Shown: positions 8,594 through 16,153 of the stretch, one piece after another | How the letters are laid out: the number at the start of each line of letters is the position of its first letter | Numbering within the stretch: position 1 is the first letter of the stretch | The notes under the pieces: generated by a model | Told to the model about the DNA's origin: nothing | The model's input: the letters and a program-made list of their open reading frames with translations, nothing else | Database searches by the model: none | From: Brevibacillus_D fluminis_A | Lineage (GTDB): Bacteria; Bacillota; Bacilli; Brevibacillales; Brevibacillaceae | Direction of reading: 5' to 3' | NCBI RefSeq assembly: GCF_052072235.1 | Contig: NZ_CM125436.1 | Coordinates: forward strand, 2,784,001-2,848,000 | Length of the DNA stretch: 64,000 nucleotides | Position numbers and translations under genes: made by a program

Positions 8594-8664
8594 CGCACGA
8601 TGCCGTGGGGCGCGTGAATAGACTGCCATGAATGAAAAAACGTTTCGAAAGAGTGGGTGCAGCG

Positions 8665-9759
8665 ATGAGAAAACCCCGAATCGGCATTCTGACATGGCGG
8701 CAAGGCGTGCGCTTTGCGGAGCCCGCTTATTTCAGGCGGCTGTTGGCAGCTGGTGAGCAGTTGGGCGCGACCGTGTTTTTGTTTTCGCCGCAGGATGTCT
8801 CGTTTGCGACCAAGGAAGTCAAAGGCTACATCCGCACCGCAAAAGGCTGGGAAGCACGGCAGTTTGGCTGGCCGGACGTGGTGATCGACCGGTTTCGCTA
8901 TACGCCGACGCAGGCGTTCAAAGACTATGTGGCGTTTCGAAAAAAGCAGTCGTTTTTGTACGCCAACAATCGTCTCGCCAACAAATGGAAGGTGCATCAG
9001 GTCTTGTGGCGCGATCCCGCGATGCACCGCTGGCTGCCGGAGACGATCAGCTTTTCCCGTGCCGGACTGAAGGAGATGATCGCCCGCCATCCGCAGCTCT
9101 ACATCAAGCCTAGCAACGGTACAGGCGGCCGCGGCATTCTGTGCATGAAGCGGACGCAGCAAGGGTACCGGCTGCTTGGCCGCGATAGCAAACGGACAAA
9201 GATCGAAAGCGTTCAGCCGAATTGGCAGCTAGCCGCCGGAAAGGTAGCGCGCTGGGTGAACAACGGTTTGTTTGTGATCCAGCAAGGCTTGAATCTCGAT
9301 CTCATCCCGGGCCGGTCCATCGACATGCGGCTGTTGATTCAAAAAAATGAGCATGGCGAATGGAGCATTACCGGCCAAGGCATGCGCATCGGCGGGGCGA
9401 AAAGCGCGACCGCCAATCTGCATGGAGGCGGCCAGGCGATGCGGGTCAGACCGTTTCTGGAGCGTCATTTTTCGGCAGGGCAGACGGATTACATCCTGCA
9501 GGAATGCGCGGATTTGGCCAAACAGACGGCGGCCACGATCGAGCAGCATTTCGGCCGGATGATGGAGCTGGGGCTTGATATCGGCATTGATGTGAAAGGC
9601 AACGTCTGGCTGATCGAGGTGAATCCGAAGCCGGGGCGGGAAATTTTCCGTGAGCTGGGCGCGTTGGATACTTACAAGCAAGCGATCCGGCGTCCGCTGC
9701 AGTATGCGCTGTACTTGGCAGCCGCCGCACGCGAGAAAGAGAAGCTGCGGGCAATGTAG
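8665..9759 (+). CDS. YheC/YheD-family spore-coat-associated protein
   Basis: 364 aa with an ATP-grasp-like fold. It begins MRKPRIGILTWRQGV, contains YIKPSNGTGGRGI (ATP-grasp lid) and ends the core with LIEVNPKPGR, all typical of the YheC/YheD family of Bacillus endospore coat-associated proteins. The ATG at 8665 is preferred over 8632, since the family begins with a short basic segment before the hydrophobic GILTW; no strong ribosome site precedes either. The gene supports a spore-forming host. Whether it has ligase activity is unknown. Confidence 0.88.
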   Translation: MRKPRIGILTWRQGVRFAEPAYFRRLLAAGEQLGATVFLFSPQDVSFATKEVKGYIRTAKGWEARQFGWPDVVIDRFRYTPTQAFKDYVAFRKKQSFLYANNRLANKWKVHQVLWRDPAMHRWLPETISFSRAGLKEMIARHPQLYIKPSNGTGGRGILCMKRTQQGYRLLGRDSKRTKIESVQPNWQLAAGKVARWVNNGLFVIQQGLNLDLIPGRSIDMRLLIQKNEHGEWSITGQGMRIGGAKSATANLHGGGQAMRVRPFLERHFSAGQTDYILQECADLAKQTAATIEQHFGRMMELGLDIGIDVKGNVWLIEVNPKPGREIFRELGALDTYKQAIRRPLQYALYLAAAAREKEKLRAM

Positions 9760-9810
9760 CAGCAAATCGAGTGGGCATAGCATTTGCTTCTCAGCATGAA
9801 AACAGCCGTG

Positions 9811-9844
9811 GCCGCCCGTTCGCAAAGGCGGGCGGCTGTTTTTT
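9811..9844 (+). terminator. Intrinsic terminator after YheC/D gene
   Basis: Stem GCCGCCCG/CGGGCGGC with a 10-base loop, followed by TGTTTTTT. Confidence 0.85.
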
Positions 9845-9872
9845 ACACGGTGGACGTGCTATCATTTTCCAA

Positions 9873-10277
9873 TCAAGTCTTTTTCGTGAAGCTGGTGAGC
9901 AAAAGATAGCCAAATGCTACGCCGCAGATTTTGGACAACCATTGCGTCTCAAAGCCAAACGGAAAAAAAGGCTGAATGTAGACTGCCGACAAAAACACCG
10001 TGGCGCAATAGCAGAAGGGGATGCCGAGTACAAGAAGCTTGAGCCAGTCGATCTGCCACTTGCCTGGTTTTTGCTGCATCTCCAACATACGCGGGAGACC
10101 GAATAATAGGCCCAAAATCATGGGGGCAAAAGTCGAGTGCACGATGTAGGGGAGCATGTCAAAGGTGGTCTGGGCCACCTGACGAACATGCATCTCAAAC
10201 AGTTGGTATGCATACATCGCTGCAAAAAGTAGAACGGTGTAACCCAGCAGAATGCCGAATCGTTTGAAAGATCGCAT
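9873..10277 (-). CDS. Small integral membrane protein, unknown function
   Basis: 134 aa with about four hydrophobic helices (ILLGYTVLLFAAMYAYQLF; MILGLLFGLP; LLVLGIPFCYCATVFLSAVYI; ICGVAFGYLLL). No family is recognised. The start follows AAGGGAGGATT with rather long spacing. It is convergent with the YheC/D gene and divergent from a GNAT gene. Its 5' end overlaps only an N-terminal extension of the GNAT frame that I reject. Confidence 0.7.
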   Translation of the reverse strand: MRSFKRFGILLGYTVLLFAAMYAYQLFEMHVRQVAQTTFDMLPYIVHSTFAPMILGLLFGLPRMLEMQQKPGKWQIDWLKLLVLGIPFCYCATVFLSAVYIQPFFPFGFETQWLSKICGVAFGYLLLTSFTKKT

Positions 10278-10362
10278 GCGTGTATCAATCCTCCCTTTCT
10301 CATTCCTACGAGGAGGTTGGAGGAAATGTTTCGATCAATCGATTATAAGGAGCGGTACGAAA

Positions 10363-10833
10363 GTGATTCTGCGAAATATCGAGGAAAAAGACTTTTACGA
10401 CATCATCCCCGTCATCAATGATTGGTGGGGTGGCAGGCAAATGGCGGACATGCTGCCCAAGCTGTTTTTCCTTCATTTTCAATCGACAAGCTTTCTGATG
10501 GAAGAAAACGGTTCCGCCGTCGGGTTTCTCATCGGTTTTTGTTCCCAGTCAAAAGAAGGAGAGGCATACATTCATTTTGTCGGCGTGCATCCGGAGTATC
10601 GGACAAACGGGATCGCGCGGCGCTTGTATGAGACGTTTTTCGCAGCGGTGCAGGAAAAAGGCTGTCATACCGTCCGCTGTGTCACATCGCCGGTCAACCG
10701 TACCTCGATTCAGTTCCATCGCAAAATGGGCTTCGACATTGAGGCGGGCGCAAAAGAAATCGACGGGATCGCGGTGACCCCCGATTATGACGGGAACGGA
10801 AATGATCGCGTCCTGTTTGTAAAACGGTTGTGA
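10363..10833 (+). CDS. GNAT-family N-acetyltransferase
   Basis: 156 aa from GTG at 10363, chosen for the upstream AAGGAGCG and because the preceding sequence does not look coding. The core motif A is EYRTNGIARRLYETFF (acetyl-CoA pyrophosphate binding, Q/RxxGxG/A), preceded by YIHFVGVHPE, and the tail has SIQFHRKMGFDIE. The substrate is unknown. It appears to be a single-gene unit. Confidence 0.85.
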   Translation: MILRNIEEKDFYDIIPVINDWWGGRQMADMLPKLFFLHFQSTSFLMEENGSAVGFLIGFCSQSKEGEAYIHFVGVHPEYRTNGIARRLYETFFAAVQEKGCHTVRCVTSPVNRTSIQFHRKMGFDIEAGAKEIDGIAVTPDYDGNGNDRVLFVKRL

Positions 10834-10920
10834 CGTTTGTGTCAGAATGTTCACAACAGCGAAACTCCCATTGGTATAAAATGGAAGAGTAGCAAACAGT
10901 GTCAAAGGGGGGCGTCGCTT

Positions 10921-10986
10921 ATGGATTGGCAAGAAAAGTTGCCGCGAATGGCGGCTTTTTTTACGTGTAAAAATGTAGCAACATCG
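10921..10986 (+). other. Possible 22-residue leader ORF with terminator-like hairpin
   Basis: ATG at 10921 follows CAAAGGGGGGCG and would encode 21 to 22 residues ending at TAA 10986-10988. Inside lies a hairpin GCCGC-GAATG-GCGGC (10941-10955) followed by seven T. The simplest reading is the terminator of the GNAT gene; an attenuator-like leader for the GntR gene is an alternative. The peptide has no striking codon run. Confidence 0.3.
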
Positions 10987-11002
10987 TAATGATCATGCTA
11001 CA
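10974..11002 (+). promoter_or_regulatory. Candidate GntR operator
   Basis: Inverted repeat TGTAGCA-N15-TGCTACA, 40 bp upstream of the GntR gene start. FCD-type GntR regulators often bind dyads near their own promoter, so autoregulation and control of the downstream transporter are likely. Confidence 0.5.
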
Positions 11003-11042
11003 ATCAAATCGTTCAAACATCCTATGTTTGGAGGTTTGCGGA

Positions 11043-11741
11043 GTGAATTTTGAAAAACCGGTGCGCTCCTCATTGGCAAAGCAGGTGGTGACCCAACTGG
11101 AGCAGCTGATCGAATCGGGAAAATGGGCGGTAGGGATGAAAATTCCAGCGGAGCCGGAACTGGTTGAGCAGTTGGGCGTGAGCCGCAATACGGTGCGCGA
11201 AGCGTTGCACGCGCTGATTCATAACGGGTTGCTGGAAGCGAGGCAAGGGGATGGAACGTATGTGCGGGCATCAACCCACTTTGAAGCGGCGCTGCTGCGT
11301 CGATTGCGCGGCTCTGAGATCGGCGATATATTGGAGGTGCGCTACAGTTTGGAGCGCGATATCGCCAGGCTTGCCGCCGTTCGTCGCACAGACGAAGAGG
11401 TGGCTTTGCTCCGTGATGCCCTTTCGCTGCGCAATGAACGGGTGGATGATCGCGAAGCATTTGTGGCGGCAGATTTCGTCTTTCACATCGCGATGGCGGC
11501 GGCAACGCATAACCCGCTCTTGCTTGAATTGTACAAATATATGTCCGAACACGTGCAGAAGACGATTGCCCGCGTCGGTTCCCTTGAGCTTGCGAATGTC
11601 AAGGATCAAAAAGCGATCCACGCCGACTTGCTCGCGGCGATCGAACAGCAAGACCCTGTGGCTGCCGAGAAGGCGGCATGCAGCTTCATCGAAGCGCTGC
11701 AGGAGGGATGGGCGGCCGTAAACGAGCCGAGGGAGGAGTGA
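11043..11741 (+). CDS. GntR/FadR-family (FCD) transcriptional regulator
   Basis: 232 aa from GTG 11043, placed by TTGGAGGT just upstream. Winged helix at residues 1-75 (IPAEPELVEQLGVSRNTVREALHAL), then an all-helical FCD ligand domain with the metal-binding histidine pattern (FHIAMAAATHNP; H of KAIHADLLAAI). It precedes the CynX-type transporter by 4 bp, so both are co-transcribed and the transported compound or a derivative is the likely effector. Confidence 0.92.
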   Translation: MNFEKPVRSSLAKQVVTQLEQLIESGKWAVGMKIPAEPELVEQLGVSRNTVREALHALIHNGLLEARQGDGTYVRASTHFEAALLRRLRGSEIGDILEVRYSLERDIARLAAVRRTDEEVALLRDALSLRNERVDDREAFVAADFVFHIAMAAATHNPLLLELYKYMSEHVQKTIARVGSLELANVKDQKAIHADLLAAIEQQDPVAAEKAACSFIEALQEGWAAVNEPREE

Positions 11742-11745
11742 GACC

Positions 11746-12945
11746 ATGCAAAACCAAACGATTGCCGCCGCACACGTGAAGCCGTTGAATCGGGCCATGC
11801 TATTGGCCGCGATTCTGCTGGTTGCCTGCAACTTGCGGCCGACCATCACGTCGGTGGGGCCGCTGGTCGGGCTCATTCGGACGGACACCGGCATCAGCAA
11901 CGGCCTGGCAGGTTTCATTACGACGCTGCCGCTGCTCTCTTTCGCAGTTCTCTCCCCAGTAGCGCCCAAACTGGCGCAGCGGTTCGGCAACGAATGGACG
12001 ATTTTTTCCGGTCTGATCGTTCTCATTGCCGGCACGCTGCTCCGTTCGACCGGTGAAATCATCTCGCTGTTTGTCGGCACTGCGCTGATCGGGAGCGGGA
12101 TCGCAATTTTCAATGTACTTTTGCCAAGCATGGTGAAGCAGACGTTTTCCGATCGGGTCGGACTCATGACAGGGCTTTACTCCATGGCGATGTCCGTTTT
12201 CGCTGCGCTCGCCTCGGGACTCAGCATTCCGCTGGCGGTCGGTCTCGGGCTTGGCTGGGAAAACGCGCTTGGCTATTGGGCGCTGCTTGCGGTAGTAGCG
12301 ACTGTCTTCTGGCTGCCGCAGCTGCGCAGACGCTCGCCGGGCCGTCAGACGGGGGCGGTTCATGGACAGGCGCGTTCACTGTGGAAATCGGGCCTTGCCT
12401 GGCAGGTCACCTTTTTCATGGGATTGCAGTCGTTCCTGTTTTACTGCACGGTGGCATGGCTCCCGGCGATCTTGCAAGCACACGGCATGAGCGTGTCGAT
12501 GGCAGGGTGGATGCTGTCACTTTTGCAGTTTGCCGCTTTGCCCGTCAATTTCGCGATTCCGGTCATTGCGGATCGGCTGTCCAATCAAAAAGTGCTGGTC
12601 GTCATCGTCGGACTGTTGTATTTGTTCGGTATCGCCGGACTGTTGCTTGGCAGCGGAGAGGCCATGCTGATCGTCGCCATCGTATTGCTCGGATTGGGGC
12701 AAGGGGCGAGCATCAGTCTGGCATTGGTGCTGATCGGTCTGCGTGCGGCCAATGCCAGCCAGGCGGCCAAACTCTCCGGCATGTCGCAGTCGGTTGGGTA
12801 CTTGCTCGCGGCGATCGGCCCGACGCTGGTCGGTTTCCTCTATGACCAGACCCATGCGTGGAGCGCGCCGCTTACGATGCTGCTCGTTGTAAGCGGCGCG
12901 TTGATCGCTGCCGGCTTGGGGGCAGGGCGCAATCGGCACGTGTAA
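11746..12945 (+). CDS. CynX/NimT-family MFS transporter
   Basis: 399 aa, 12 predicted helices. The N-terminus has the family hallmark LVACNLRPTITSVGPLVGLI and an R-rich loop after helix 3 (APKLAQRFG). CynX/NimT members include cyanate- and 2-nitroimidazole-associated transporters and YycB of Bacillus. Substrate unknown; the FCD regulator in front suggests a small organic acid. It ends 4 bp before the convergent bioY stop codon. Confidence 0.9.
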   Translation: MQNQTIAAAHVKPLNRAMLLAAILLVACNLRPTITSVGPLVGLIRTDTGISNGLAGFITTLPLLSFAVLSPVAPKLAQRFGNEWTIFSGLIVLIAGTLLRSTGEIISLFVGTALIGSGIAIFNVLLPSMVKQTFSDRVGLMTGLYSMAMSVFAALASGLSIPLAVGLGLGWENALGYWALLAVVATVFWLPQLRRRSPGRQTGAVHGQARSLWKSGLAWQVTFFMGLQSFLFYCTVAWLPAILQAHGMSVSMAGWMLSLLQFAALPVNFAIPVIADRLSNQKVLVVIVGLLYLFGIAGLLLGSGEAMLIVAIVLLGLGQGASISLALVLIGLRAANASQAAKLSGMSQSVGYLLAAIGPTLVGFLYDQTHAWSAPLTMLLVVSGALIAAGLGAGRNRHV

Positions 12946-12949
12946 ACAG

Positions 12950-13573
12950 CTAGTGCCTGGTTGCAGCGGTCGCAGATTGATCGGAACCATCGGGAAACGC
13001 CATTCCCGATGGTTTTCGTTTTATGGTCCGATCAGGGAGAAAACCGGCGGAAGCGAGTCGGTTCAAGAGGATGACCCCGAGTGAGGAAGCGATCGCGATC
13101 TTGATGACGTCTGGAATGAGAAACGGAATGATGCCAAATGCAATGGCTTTCGACCAGGGCAGATTCAGCATGAATTCGAGCTGCATCGTTCCAAGCGTGT
13201 AGATGATCGCTAACCCGAGCAGGTTGGCAAGGAACGCTTTCCAGATGGCGATCCGTCCCCTCTCGGCAATCAGACCGATTACGAAGACCGCTGGGAGAAA
13301 GGCGAGCAGATAGCCCCCCGTTTTTCCGAGAATCGTCTGAAGGCCGCTCTGAAATCCGGCAAACACGGGAACGCCAACCGCTCCCAAAACGAGATAAACA
13401 AGAACGGAGACGCTTCCCCAACGGCTGCCGAGCAATAGGCCAGTCAAACAAATCGCAAATACTTGCAAGGTGAACGGAACGGGGCCGACCGTAAAGGACA
13501 GCTGGGCACAAACGGCGGTAATGGCCGCAAAGAGTGCGGCAAGATTGATCATTTTGATACGATTGTTAGCCAT
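12950..13573 (-). CDS. bioY: Biotin transporter BioY (ECF S-component)
   Basis: 207 aa, six hydrophobic segments, with the BioY landmarks GPVPFTLQVFAI and GKTGGYLLAFLPAVFVIG. It captures biotin for uptake, alone or with an ECF module. AAGGAGGA precedes the ATG. The C-terminus runs about 20-25 residues past the last helix (polar, ends SATAATRH) and its codons lie antisense to a perfect terminator hairpin serving the convergent MFS gene. It is divergent from bioB and shares BirA-type operators with it. Confidence 0.95.
   Translation of the reverse strand: MANNRIKMINLAALFAAITAVCAQLSFTVGPVPFTLQVFAICLTGLLLGSRWGSVSVLVYLVLGAVGVPVFAGFQSGLQTILGKTGGYLLAFLPAVFVIGLIAERGRIAIWKAFLANLLGLAIIYTLGTMQLEFMLNLPWSKAIAFGIIPFLIPDVIKIAIASSLGVILLNRLASAGFLPDRTIKRKPSGMAFPDGSDQSATAATRH
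12985..13022 (+). terminator. Terminator of GntR-MFS operon, inside bioY coding sequence
   Basis: Perfect 12-bp stem AACCATCGGGAA/TTCCCGATGGTT with a 6-base loop, followed on the plus strand by TTCGTTTT. It lies 40 bp after the MFS stop codon but wholly within the 3' part of bioY. Confidence 0.85.
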
Positions 13574-13585
13574 GTTATCCTCCTT

Positions 13586-13615
13586 TTGTTAACTGTTATA
13601 TAAAAATGGTTGACA
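13586..13615. promoter_or_regulatory. BirA-type operator, bioY-proximal
   Basis: TTGTTAAC-N14-GGTTGACA, close to the Bacillus BirA operator form TTGTTAACC-N-GGTTAACAA. It lies just upstream of the bioY ribosome site. Its right arm contains TTGACA (13610-13615), the -35 of the bioB promoter; the -10 is TAGAAT at 13632-13637, 16 bp away. Confidence 0.8.
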
Positions 13616-13646
13616 CATATTGATAGAATGGTAGAATAACCATGAA

Positions 13647-13677
13647 TTGTCAACTTATTTTTATTAATGGTTAACAA
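13647..13677. promoter_or_regulatory. BirA-type operator, bioB-proximal
   Basis: TTGTCAAC-N14-GGTTAACAA. It ends just before the bioB ribosome site. Its left arm read on the minus strand is TTGACA, a good -35 for bioY. Each operator therefore sits on one gene's -35 and the other gene's leader. Confidence 0.8.
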
Positions 13678-13692
13678 ATGGGAGGCGGCGTT

Positions 13693-14691
13693 ATGGACGG
13701 AATGGTACGTGTACATGATTGGAGCGGCTTGGCAAAAGAGGTGCTGGGAGGGCGGCCGATCACCAGGGAGGAAGCGTTGGCGATCCTTCGCTCGGCCGAT
13801 GATGAACTGCTCGAGGTTTTGCAAGCGGCTTTTTTGATTCGAAGCGCTTACTATGGGAAAAAAGTAAAGCTGAACATGATCATCAACGCAAAATCCGGGT
13901 TATGTCCCGAGGATTGCGGTTATTGCTCGCAATCCATCGACTCGAAAGCACCGGTCAGCAAGTATCCATTGCTCAGCAAGGAGACGATTCTCAAAGGCGC
14001 TTCGGAAGCGATTCGACGCAAGGCGGGTACATACTGTATCGTCGCTTCCGGCAGACGGCCTACAGATCACGAGATCGAGCAGGTGGTCGGGGCTGTGGAG
14101 GAGATCCGGGCGACCACCGATTTGAAAATTTGCTGCTGCCTCGGGTTTCTGGATGAACAGCATGCGGCAAAGCTCGCGGCCGCCGGCGTCCATCGCTATA
14201 ACCATAACTTGAATACAAGCCGGGAGCAGTATCCGAAGATTACGTCCACCCATACCTATGAGGATCGCGAGGATACCGTCATGCAGGTGAAGCAGGCGGG
14301 GATTTCGCCTTGTTCCGGCGCGATTTTTGGCATGGGCGAGAGCGACGAGGAAGCGGTAGACATCGCATTTTCGCTGAAGGAGCTGGATGTCGACTCGATT
14401 CCATGCAACTTTTTGCATGCGATCGAAGGGACGCTGCTCGCGGGACGCAAGGAACTGCATCCGCGCCAATGCTTGCGGCTTTTGGCCATGATGCGGTTCG
14501 TCAATCCAACGAAGGAGATTCGGATTTCAGGAGGGCGCGAGGTGAATCTGAGGTCGTTGCAGCCACTGGGTCTGTACGCGGCGAATTCGATTTTTGTCGG
14601 CGATTATTTGACGACGCAAGGGCAGGAGCCGACGCAAGACTGGGACATGATTGCGGATTTGGGCTTTGAGATCGAGACGTGCGCTTTGTAA
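13693..14691 (+). CDS. bioB: Biotin synthase
   Basis: 332 aa radical-SAM enzyme that inserts sulfur into dethiobiotin. The SAM cluster motif CPEDCGYC is at 71-78; the family features YNHNLNTS and SGGREVNLR (Arg near the [2Fe-2S] cluster) follow. ATG 13693 is chosen because GGGAGG lies 7 bp upstream; an ATG at 13678 would use part of the operator. No bioADF genes are adjacent, so bioB stands alone with bioY, both under apparent BirA control. Confidence 0.97.
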   Translation: MDGMVRVHDWSGLAKEVLGGRPITREEALAILRSADDELLEVLQAAFLIRSAYYGKKVKLNMIINAKSGLCPEDCGYCSQSIDSKAPVSKYPLLSKETILKGASEAIRRKAGTYCIVASGRRPTDHEIEQVVGAVEEIRATTDLKICCCLGFLDEQHAAKLAAAGVHRYNHNLNTSREQYPKITSTHTYEDREDTVMQVKQAGISPCSGAIFGMGESDEEAVDIAFSLKELDVDSIPCNFLHAIEGTLLAGRKELHPRQCLRLLAMMRFVNPTKEIRISGGREVNLRSLQPLGLYAANSIFVGDYLTTQGQEPTQDWDMIADLGFEIETCAL

Positions 14692-15011
14692 TGGTGCGGA
14701 TGGATAGTCGGGATTGATTTGCTCTGATTGAAAAAAGGAGCAGGTTTCAACAAGCCAAAGCTGCCGAACAGACCATGGAGCATCTGGCAAGCATGGCGTA
14801 AAAGGAAGAAGCATACACAACTTTCAAAGAAAAGATTGGCCCGGGGCAGCAGCCACGGGTTTTTTGCCGTTCTCCCAAAAGCCGCTGCAAAGCCTGTTTT
14901 TCCCTTTCAAATTCCTCGTGCACAACAATTTCTCAAACGAAATGTTAATGACGAAAACTTTTTACTTGCCAAACCATATCGGGAGGGAGTAAGATACCAA
15001 ATGTGAAAATA
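14692..15011. other. Intergenic region bioB-marR
   Basis: About 360 bp without a supported gene. A weak terminator (CCCG/CGGG at 14840-14859 followed by six T) could end bioB. A 92-codon frame starting with TTG at 14728 has an AAAAAAGGAG-like start inside the frame, but a basic, low-complexity product and no recognisable domain, so I do not call it. A second CGTGCAC-centred site (TCGTGCACAA, near 14916-14925) resembles half of the palindrome before marR. Confidence 0.5.
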
Positions 15012-15031
15012 ATATTTCGTGCACGAAATAT
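15012..15031. promoter_or_regulatory. Perfect 20-bp palindrome, probable MarR operator
   Basis: ATATTTCGTGCACGAAATAT is its own reverse complement and lies 20 bp before the marR start codon. MarR proteins bind such palindromes over their own promoters, so it likely controls the whole four-gene efflux operon. Confidence 0.8.
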
Positions 15032-15050
15032 ATAACGGGGGATTTATATT

Positions 15051-15488
15051 GTGAGTAAACCGGCGACCATACGTAACTCGATACGCAAGCTGACCAAACT
15101 CTACAATATCGCCGTATCCAAGGAATTATCTGAGCTCGGCTTCACGATGCCGCAGATGATGGTCATCAAGGAGATCATACAGGAGCGTAAGACGATCGGT
15201 CAGATCAGCAAAGCGCTGGACTTGTCGTACAGTACGGTTTCCGGGATCATTGACCGTTTGGAGAGGGGTGGTTTTGTAGCAAGGGTAAAAGACCAGCAAG
15301 ACAGGCGGGTCATTTGGATTGAACGCACGTGCAAGCTCGAGGAGAACTCCGATCGGCTGAACGTTTATCAGGAGACCTTTTACGCAGAAATGCTGAGCGG
15401 TGTCACGGAAGAGGAAGTTGACTCGTTTATTCGAACTCTTCAAATCTTACTTAATCATATGGAGAAGAAAGCAGAGGAGAAATCATGA
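15051..15488 (+). CDS. MarR-family regulator of efflux operon
   Basis: 145 aa from GTG, with ACGGGGGA upstream. Winged-helix core: TIGQISKALDLSYSTVSGIIDRLERGGFVARVKDQQDRR, a textbook MarR recognition helix and wing. Its stop overlaps the start of the first adaptor gene (ATGA), so it leads the operon. It probably represses the pump until a ligand binds. Confidence 0.93.
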   Translation: MSKPATIRNSIRKLTKLYNIAVSKELSELGFTMPQMMVIKEIIQERKTIGQISKALDLSYSTVSGIIDRLERGGFVARVKDQQDRRVIWIERTCKLEENSDRLNVYQETFYAEMLSGVTEEEVDSFIRTLQILLNHMEKKAEEKS

Positions 15489-16144
15489 AGAAAAAGGGAA
15501 GCCTATACGTCATTTTGATTTTGATGGTGCTGGTCTGCGGCGGTGTCGGCGGCTATTACTGGTACCAAGGCGCTAACTATATCACGACGGAAGATGCGCG
15601 CCTGACCGGCGATATTTATCGCGTCATGCCGAAAATGTCCGGCAAACTGATGCAATTGAATGTACAGGAAGGCGATTCGGTTATCGCTGACCAGCCTATC
15701 GGCCAAATCGACAGCTCCAATCTCGCGACCAACTTGCTCGATAACGCGGTTCTGCGTGCCCCGATCACGGGAAAAGTGATCAAAACGCAGGCAAAAGTCG
15801 GTGAAGTCGTGGCTGCAGGGCAGCCGATCGCCATGGTTGTCGATAAAAATTCGCTGTATTTGACGGCGAACATTGAAGAGACGAACCTGAACCGGCTTCA
15901 TGTAGGAGAAGTCGTTGATTTTACCGTAGATGCGTTCCCAGGCAACCATTTCACGGGAAAAGTATCCGAGATCGGGGAAGCGACGAACTCCACGTTTGCC
16001 CTGCTGCCTGCCACAAGCACAAGCGGAAACTTCACAAAGGTAACACAACGCATTCCGATCAAAATTGCCATTGACAGTACAAATGGCATCGAGCTGTCGC
16101 CCGGTATGAGTGCCGTTATCAAAATTCATGTGAAGGGAAACTAA
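15485..16144 (+). CDS. Short HlyD/EmrA-type adaptor without coiled-coil hairpin
   Basis: 219 aa with one N-terminal transmembrane helix (residues 6-24), then YITTEDARLTGDIYRVMPKMSGKL typical of EmrA (VSTDDAYV) proteins. The usual alpha-helical hairpin between the two lipoyl halves is reduced to about 12 residues (IDSSNLATNLLD), leading straight into LRAPITGKVIKT. The beta-barrel half follows. Such short adaptors occur with DHA2 pumps in monoderm bacteria. Co-transcribed with marR. Confidence 0.85.
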   Translation: MKKKGSLYVILILMVLVCGGVGGYYWYQGANYITTEDARLTGDIYRVMPKMSGKLMQLNVQEGDSVIADQPIGQIDSSNLATNLLDNAVLRAPITGKVIKTQAKVGEVVAAGQPIAMVVDKNSLYLTANIEETNLNRLHVGEVVDFTVDAFPGNHFTGKVSEIGEATNSTFALLPATSTSGNFTKVTQRIPIKIAIDSTNGIELSPGMSAVIKIHVKGN

Positions 16145-16153
16145 GGTGAAACC

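Noticed and set aside
14728..15006. 92-codon frame between bioB and marR
   Set aside because: Starts with TTG, product is basic and featureless, and it runs through a terminator-like hairpin and into the MarR promoter region.
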